From: Littorina saxatilis
Taxonomy: Eukaryota > Mollusca > Gastropoda > Littorinimorpha > Littorinidae
Direction of reading: 5' to 3'
Assembly (NCBI RefSeq): GCF_037325665.1
Contig: NC_090260.1
Location: 29,645,174 to 29,709,173 of the forward strand
Length of the DNA stretch: 64,000 nt
Part shown: piece by piece, positions 59,495 through 64,000 of the stretch
How positions within the stretch are numbered: position 1 is the stretch's first letter
Layout: the number at the start of each line of letters is the position of its first letter
Translations under genes and position numbers: made by a program
Notes under the pieces: model-generated
Seen by the model: the letters and a program-made list of their open reading frames with translations, nothing else
Databases searched by the model: none
What the model was told of the DNA's origin: nothing

Positions 59495-59755
59495 AACTTT
59501 GCCAACAAATTATTGCAACCGCATTAATTCCGCTGTCATTTCATTCAAACTTTATATGCCAGTCAAGCCGGTTTTTTAGGGTACGCTTATTTGCGCGGCG
59601 GTCACGTGATCCCTGTAAAATAAATCTGTAATCCAAAAGATGATCCAGATAGTCGAGTGAACGGCCTTAACTGGCATATCAAATTTGCAATGATAGGAAA
59701 CGCTTTTATTTGGGCGCGAAGTTTGTTGCAATAATTGTTTGGCAAAGTTTATATT
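59495..59755. mobile_element. ~260-bp TIR element
   Basis: Outer arms 'aaactttgccaacaaattat' and the inverse at 59735-59755; inner arms 'tatgccagtcaagccg' / 'cggccttaactggcata'. Confidence 0.65.
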
Positions 59756-59907
59756 TACCGCGTTTTTGATGTTTGCACAAATTTATGATGAAAACGTGCA
59801 AGTTCTTATCCCATGCATGTTCCCTTCTTATTCTAAAACTCAGGTACCTCTGTTTTAAGGTCTCGTATAATCCGAGAACTTGAGAAAATGAGGCGGTACC
59901 GTATAAT

Positions 59908-60476
59908 GGGCCGGCACGGTTGGCCTAGTAGTAAGGCGTCCGCCCCGTGATCGGGAGGTCGTGGGTTCAAACCCCGGCCGGGTCATACCTAAGACTTTAA
60001 AATTGGCAATCTAGTGGCTGCTCCGCCTGGCGTCTGGCATTATGGGGTTAGTGCTAGGACTGGTTGGTCCGGTGTCAGAATAATGTGACTGGGTGAGACA
60101 TAAAGCCTGTGCTGCGACTTCTGTCTTGTGTGTGGCGCACGTTATATGTGACCCTCCACCACGGAATGAGTCGCATGTCACCTTTGCATGATTTTTATAT
60201 GTTTACATTTTCTTAAAACTTTTTTAAAGCTCTATCCAGTGGTGAAAACCGTTTTAGAAAAGAGCAAAAACTGTTTGAGTTATAAGCCTGTAACTAAGGT
60301 GATCCTCACACTGTTACCAGACACTCCCCGGACTTATATTAAGCCTAGCGCAGAACCGCGCGAGGGGACATGCGACTCATTTCGTGGTGGAGGGTCACAT
60401 ATGTCAAAGCAGCACCGCCCTGATATGGCCCTTCGTGGTCGGCTGGGCGCTAAGCAAACAAACAAACAAACAAACC
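59908..60476 (+). repeat. tRNA-headed SINE split by a MITE
   Basis: Head 'ggccggcacggttggcctag' with an intact-looking B box (gggttcaaaccc). The body is broken at 60148 by the MITE and resumes at 60403 ('gtcaaagcagcaccgccctg') to an (AAAC)n tail. Confidence 0.8.
60149..60402. mobile_element. MITE with 30-bp TIRs, copy 2 (inside a SINE)
   Basis: Ends 'tgaccctccaccacggaatg' and the inverse. The short duplication tatg flanks it. Same family as 50309-50562. Confidence 0.85.
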
Positions 60477-60479
60477 GTA

Positions 60480-60736
60480 TGTAACCGAGTGCCGAAACAC
60501 TACGATCACCTCGGGAAGCGAAGTGCAATCAAACAGGATTGAAAATGTTAGGGCTAATTTCTTAGCCCTATAAAAACTGTTATGCAAACCCGAAGGTTTC
60601 CATGAACATACAGACAATCGGAAACCACCAGACCCCATCACAAACAGAACTCTACAAACCACAGGTGTTGACTTTAAAGGCCAACAACTCGGGTGCAGAG
60701 TCCGTTGTGAAAGGAGCGGTAGCCTCCCCTGTCACA
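60480..60736 (-). mobile_element. Solo LTR of the TRIM family
   Basis: 257 bp matching the 258-bp LTRs at 18580 and 19001, inverted, flanked by cgta on both sides (60476-60479 and 60737-60740). A solo LTR is the usual remnant of recombination between two LTRs. Confidence 0.88.
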
Positions 60737-60879
60737 CGTATAATGGAGGGTCTTGAAACTGAGCTCCCACTGCAGTTACAAGAAAGCCTGCATCAGACAG
60801 GCCTAATACATCAAGACCTACCTTAAACTTATTCGTACTTATATTTGCTCAAAGGTAAAGGTCAAGGTATTCCCATAAC

Positions 60880-61690
60880 CATCTGGTTGTAGGGTAGAGA
60901 GATGCTAGAGATCTCAACTTCTCCGGGGCCAGCTTTGTGAGGGCGGTGCGCATCTCCTCTCCCTCGCTGTCTTCGCCTTCCCCGGTGTAACACGAAATTT
61001 TTACTCCACGAAAAATTTACTCCGGAGTACAAATTTCGTACGAAATTCTTACTCCGAGTACACATTTCGTACGAGAAAAGAACTCCCCAAGGCACGAAAA
61101 AATTACTCCCTCCACGAAATGTTTACTCCCCATTTTTTTTCACTTCCAGTAAAAATCTCGTACGCAAAAATGGGATGCGGGCGAAGGGATAATGCCAATA
61201 TGTGATCTCGCGCAAACGAATGTCGCGCTAGCCTCCCTCCACTCCTTCCACCACCAAGACTAACAGGGGACAAGGGAGTCAAAATTTCGTACACCTGGCA
61301 TGGGAAGTTAAATTGCTCGTGTTAGGGTGAAGTAATTTATTCGCTTTTTTATTCGCAGGGGAGTAACATTTGTGTACGAAATGTTAACTCGGAACTCACC
61401 TGTCGTGGGGAGTAATTTTCTCGTGTAATGGGGGAGTGCTTTTTTCGTAAAGGGAGTAACATTTTCGTACGAAATTTTTACTCCGGAGTAAAAATCTCGT
61501 GGGAGTAATTTTCTCGTGTTACACCGGCCCTGAATAGGGTCAGGTAGCCATTACCAGCTGGGGGGCCTGGAGAGCGCTGGGACAAAATCGGGTATTTGTA
61601 TTTGCCCCGAGTGGGGCACGAACCACGACCTCCAGCGTGAGGGGTAAGCACTCTAACCACTGCGCCAATCCGATGTTCTTGTAAAAGGGA
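60880..61690 (-). repeat. tRNA-like SINE split by a TIR element
   Basis: Minus-strand tRNA-like head at about 61605-61685 (B box region 'ggtcgtggttcgtgcccc'). The body continues at 61541 and, beyond the insertion, below 60980. Confidence 0.55.
60979..61540. mobile_element. ~560-bp TIR element packed with short palindromes
   Basis: It starts ccggtgtaacacgaaatttt and ends with the inverse tctcgtgttacaccgg. Inside, 'actccggagta', 'ttcgtacgaaat' and '(g)gagtaa(a/t)' words recur about 15 times in both orientations. No coding frame. Confidence 0.75.
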
Positions 61691-61730
61691 CTGCGCCTCT
61701 AAACCCCAGCGTGTTGACACAAGCACTGAC

Positions 61731-61796
61731 CTCCCATGCCTTGCATGGCATTCGCTGCTCCGCCGCCCATTCCGCCCATTCCGCCTCCCATCAAAG
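61731..61796 (-). CDS. Exon: Gly/Met-rich (GGGMGGMGGGAANAMQGMG)
   Basis: 66 nt, phase 1-1, acceptor tttgcttgcag, donor /gtcagt. It shares GGGAAN with the exons at 56699 and 48520. Confidence 0.75.
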
Positions 61797-61920
61797 CTGC
61801 AAGCAAAGGTGGTTTACATGTGAACATCATAATTGTAGCAACAAGAAATACAAAAATATGAAGGGGTGTAGTAGGATATGCTACAAAATAACTAAATTTA
61901 AAAGGAAGCACCAATGCGCC

Positions 61921-62003
61921 ATCATCATCATCATCATCATCATAATCATTATCATCATCATCATCGTCATCATCATCATCCTCGTCGTCGTCGTCGTCGT
62001 TAT
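61921..62003. repeat. (ATC)n / (GTC)n trinucleotide repeat
   Basis: ATC units grading into CGT units. Confidence 0.92.
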
Positions 62004-62134
62004 TTGTGCCATTGCCTTAATATCAAGAGGAGCACCTCTTCCATACGATAGCCTTTTTTTGTCTTTATCTTTTTTATTGTAGCGAACATCGTCTATTAAG
62101 CAGCAAGATCGTGTGATTAGGAAAGATATCTTAC

Positions 62135-62182
62135 CGCCCATTCCCATGCTCGCCATGCTCTGAGACATTGCTTGGTTGTTCG
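62135..62182 (-). CDS. Exon: NNQAMSQSMASMGMG
   Basis: 48 nt, phase 1-1, acceptor atgcttacag, donor /gtaaga. It starts the Met/Gly-rich tail immediately after the Sushi modules. Confidence 0.75.
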
Positions 62183-62282
62183 CTGTAAGCATACGAAATA
62201 CATAACAGTTATCACAAAAGACAATCACGAACACTCGACTGCACCTCCCATCTGCCACACACACACCACTCCCCCCCCCCCT

Positions 62283-62310
62283 CCCCACCCACACACACAA
62301 AGACATTCAC

Positions 62311-62358
<48 letters not shown>

Positions 62359-62416
62359 CCATTCACACACACTCACACCCACAAACACACGCAAACACAC
62401 ACACACACATACATTC

Positions 62417-62455
<39 letters not shown>

Positions 62456-62467
62456 ATCACACACACT

Positions 62468-62540
<73 letters not shown>

Positions 62541-62598
62541 CCATTCACACACACTCACACCCACAAACACACGCAAACACACACACACACATACATTC

Positions 62599-62639
<41 letters not shown>

Positions 62640-62709
62640 CTCACACACACTCTCACACACACACACATACACACACACACATGCTCACACACACACACAC
62701 ACACACATA

Positions 62710-62740
<31 letters not shown>

Positions 62741-62745
62741 CCCTC
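62283..62745. repeat. (CA)n array with a duplicated ~200-bp higher-order unit
   Basis: 'gccattcacacacactcac' with the following 'acattcatctacac' occurs twice (about 62358 and 62541), showing that a ~185-bp block was duplicated within the CA tract. Confidence 0.93.
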
Positions 62746-62770
62746 CCCCACCTCCTACTCCCACACTCAC

Positions 62771-62953
62771 CCAACATGTTGGCACACTGGAAGGAGGGCG
62801 TGGACCACTGCCCAGTCTCCTGACACATGATGGGGCTGGCGATGTTGTCGGCCTGGTAACCCGGGTCGCACGTGTAGGTGGCTGTCGACCCCACCCTGTC
62901 GCCACTGATCATGATCTGAGCGTTAGGCATCACTGGCGTCGGGCCGCAGAGAA
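62771..62953 (-). CDS. Exon: Sushi/CCP domain 2
   Basis: Acceptor gttttacag, donor /gtgagt; 183 nt, phase 1-1. Cysteines are at [21 protein letters not shown] and FQCANML, with W in GQWSTP. It is 483 bp from domain 1, and that intron is almost filled by a SINE. Confidence 0.9.
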
Positions 62954-62979
62954 CTGTAAAACGCAAGATGTTGAGAGGT

Positions 62980-63385
62980 TGAGACGGGCGCGGTGGCGCT
63001 GTAGATAAGACATCGGCCTCCTAATCGGATGGTCGTGAGTTCAAATCCCGACCGCTGCCGCTTGGTGGGTTAAGGGTGGAGATTTTTGCGATCTCCCAGG
63101 TCAACTTATTTACAGACCTGCTAGTGCCCTATCCCCCTTCGTGTGTACACACAATCACAAAACCAAGTGCGCACAGAAAAGATCCTGTAATCCATGTCAG
63201 AGTTCGGTGGGTTATAGAAACACAAAAATACCCAGCATGCTTCCCTCGAAAGCGGCGTATGGCTGCTTGAATGGCGGGGTAAATACGGTTATACACGTAA
63301 AAACCCACTCGTGCAAAAACATGAGTGAACATGGGAGTGTATGCCCATGAACGAAGAAGAAGGAGAAGAAGAAGAAATAAACAAG
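62980..63385 (+). repeat. tRNA-headed SINE filling the intron between the two Sushi exons
   Basis: Head 'gggcgcggtggcgctgtaga' with B box 'gagttcaaatccc'. The body matches 39246-39622 inverted and ends in (GAA)n. It occupies about 84% of the 483-bp intron. Confidence 0.85.
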
Positions 63386-63436
63386 CGACTGTATTCCTCT
63401 TTCCAAAAGTAACCAACAGTGACGCAATAACCGTAC

Positions 63437-63625
63437 CTTGGGTGCATGTCACGTTGACCTTGGGAAGTGTCCAGGCTCCCGAGTTGCACATGATGATAGC
63501 TTCCGCCCCCTTGTAGCCCCTCTCACACCGGTAGGTGGCCAGGGAGCCATGGGGCCGGCTAGGGTTGTCGTAGGTCAAGGACGCGCCGTTGTAATCGGGG
63601 GCAAGGCCGCAAGGAATGGGAAGAC
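63437..63625 (-). CDS. Exon: Sushi/CCP domain 1
   Basis: Acceptor ctcgcacag, donor /gtacgg; 189 nt, phase 1-1. It encodes 62 whole codons with the CCP signature: four cysteines (PCGL, YRCERGY, IMCN, VTCTQ), G-SLATY before the second Cys, and W in SGAWTLP. A complete CCP module in one symmetrical exon is the usual gene structure for this domain. More exons must lie beyond 64000. Confidence 0.88.
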
Positions 63626-63659
63626 CTGTGCGAGACACGAGGATGTTTAAAGACGTGCT

Positions 63660-63814
63660 AATGTAGAGAGAGTGGGGGTGGGGGGGAGAGAGGGTGGAGG
63701 AGCGAATTAGAGAGAGAGGGGAGAGACGGCGGATAGAGAGAAAGCGAAAGAGAGAGAGCGAAAGAGAGAGAGATAAAGAGAGAGAAGGGGAGAGAGAGCA
63801 AAATGAGCGAAAGG

Positions 63815-63867
<53 letters not shown>

Positions 63868-63880
63868 GAAGAGATAGCAC

Positions 63881-63920
<40 letters not shown>

Positions 63921-64000
63921 GAGCAGAGAGAGAGAGAGACTCGAGAGAGAGAGACTCGAGAGAGAGAGAGACTCGAGAGAGACTCGAGAGAGAGAGAGAG
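63660..64000. repeat. (GA)n-rich tract to the window end
   Basis: AG tract with repeated 'gagactcgagag' near the end. It lies in the intron upstream of Sushi exon 1, so the next exon is outside the window. Confidence 0.93.

Larger units (their letters stand above)
38390..63625 (-). other. Gene span: Sushi-domain / Gly-Met-rich secreted-type protein, 3' part
   Basis: Sixteen minus-strand exons fit one gene: two Sushi exons, thirteen short low-complexity exons and a terminal exon. Each internal exon has AG and GT borders, a pyrimidine-rich acceptor, a length divisible by three and the same 1-1 phase. Joined, they give about 386 codons with no stop until TGA at 38565-38567. The product would be two CCP modules followed by a Gly/Met/Ala/Ser-rich tail. 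Sushi modules are extracellular, so secretion is inferred; the signal peptide must lie upstream of the window. A matrix role (shell, mucus, egg capsule) is speculation from composition. I do not recognise a named homologue. Confidence 0.75.

Noticed and set aside
59127-59495. 122-codon hydrophobic frame
   Set aside because: Composition-driven, no recognisable domain, inside an intron of the opposite strand.
59908-59985. Functional tRNA gene
   Set aside because: The A and B boxes are good, but it is the head of a SINE body with an (AAAC)n tail.
62172-62830. His/Thr-rich plus-strand frames
   Set aside because: CA repeat translation; the real coding signal here is the minus-strand Sushi exon.

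Overview
The window is eukaryotic nuclear DNA, most likely from a marine gastropod; a caenogastropod such as a periwinkle is my best guess. The evidence is intron-split genes with GT-AG borders, many tRNA-headed SINEs with the 'cgttaaagatccc' body or the 'gacgttaaacacc' tail that I associate with molluscan genomes, LINE fragments, a short Helitron, TRIM and MITE-like elements, and very long CA, GA, CT and TTTC repeats. It is an assembled scaffold with one 200-base gap (43768-43967). The species is inference.

Left third (1-16 kb): almost all repeats. A 2.28-kb nested palindrome opens the window. A ~5.75-kb element with short terminal inverted repeats (about 3990-9738) carries three kinds of internal tandem repeat and sits beside a small relative (3226-3502). 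Small palindromic elements, a duplicated tRNA-like block, a LINE 3' fragment and a non-autonomous Helitron follow.

Middle (17-34 kb): a copy of a multicopy protein family with a Cys-rich CXC-like C-terminus (17050-19754, +) is split by a complete miniature LTR element (TRIM, 18580-19258). A second copy of that LTR lies solo at 60480-60736. A LINE (21.2-23.3 kb) is split by one of five copies of an ~870-bp repeat. The clearest single gene is an ankyrin-repeat gene (ATG 26075, stop 28567, +) with about 24 repeats. Decayed LINE fragments lie at 30.9-31.6 and 33.2-34.1 kb.

Right half (38.4-63.6 kb, - strand): I read one large secreted-type gene whose 3' part fills 25 kb. Two Sushi/CCP exons are followed by thirteen short exons (21-156 nt) coding Gly/Met/Ala/Ser-rich low-complexity sequence, then a terminal exon whose first full codon is the stop. 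Every internal exon is phase 1-1, and the frame stays open across all fifteen junctions (about 386 codons). This gene is the main discovery of the window. Two of its exons are near copies of each other, one has a frame-preserving internal donor, and two tandem arrays in its introns are built from its own 3' splice-site sequence. Its introns are packed with SINEs, MITEs, a solo LTR and an interstitial telomere-type repeat. Its 5' end lies beyond the window.
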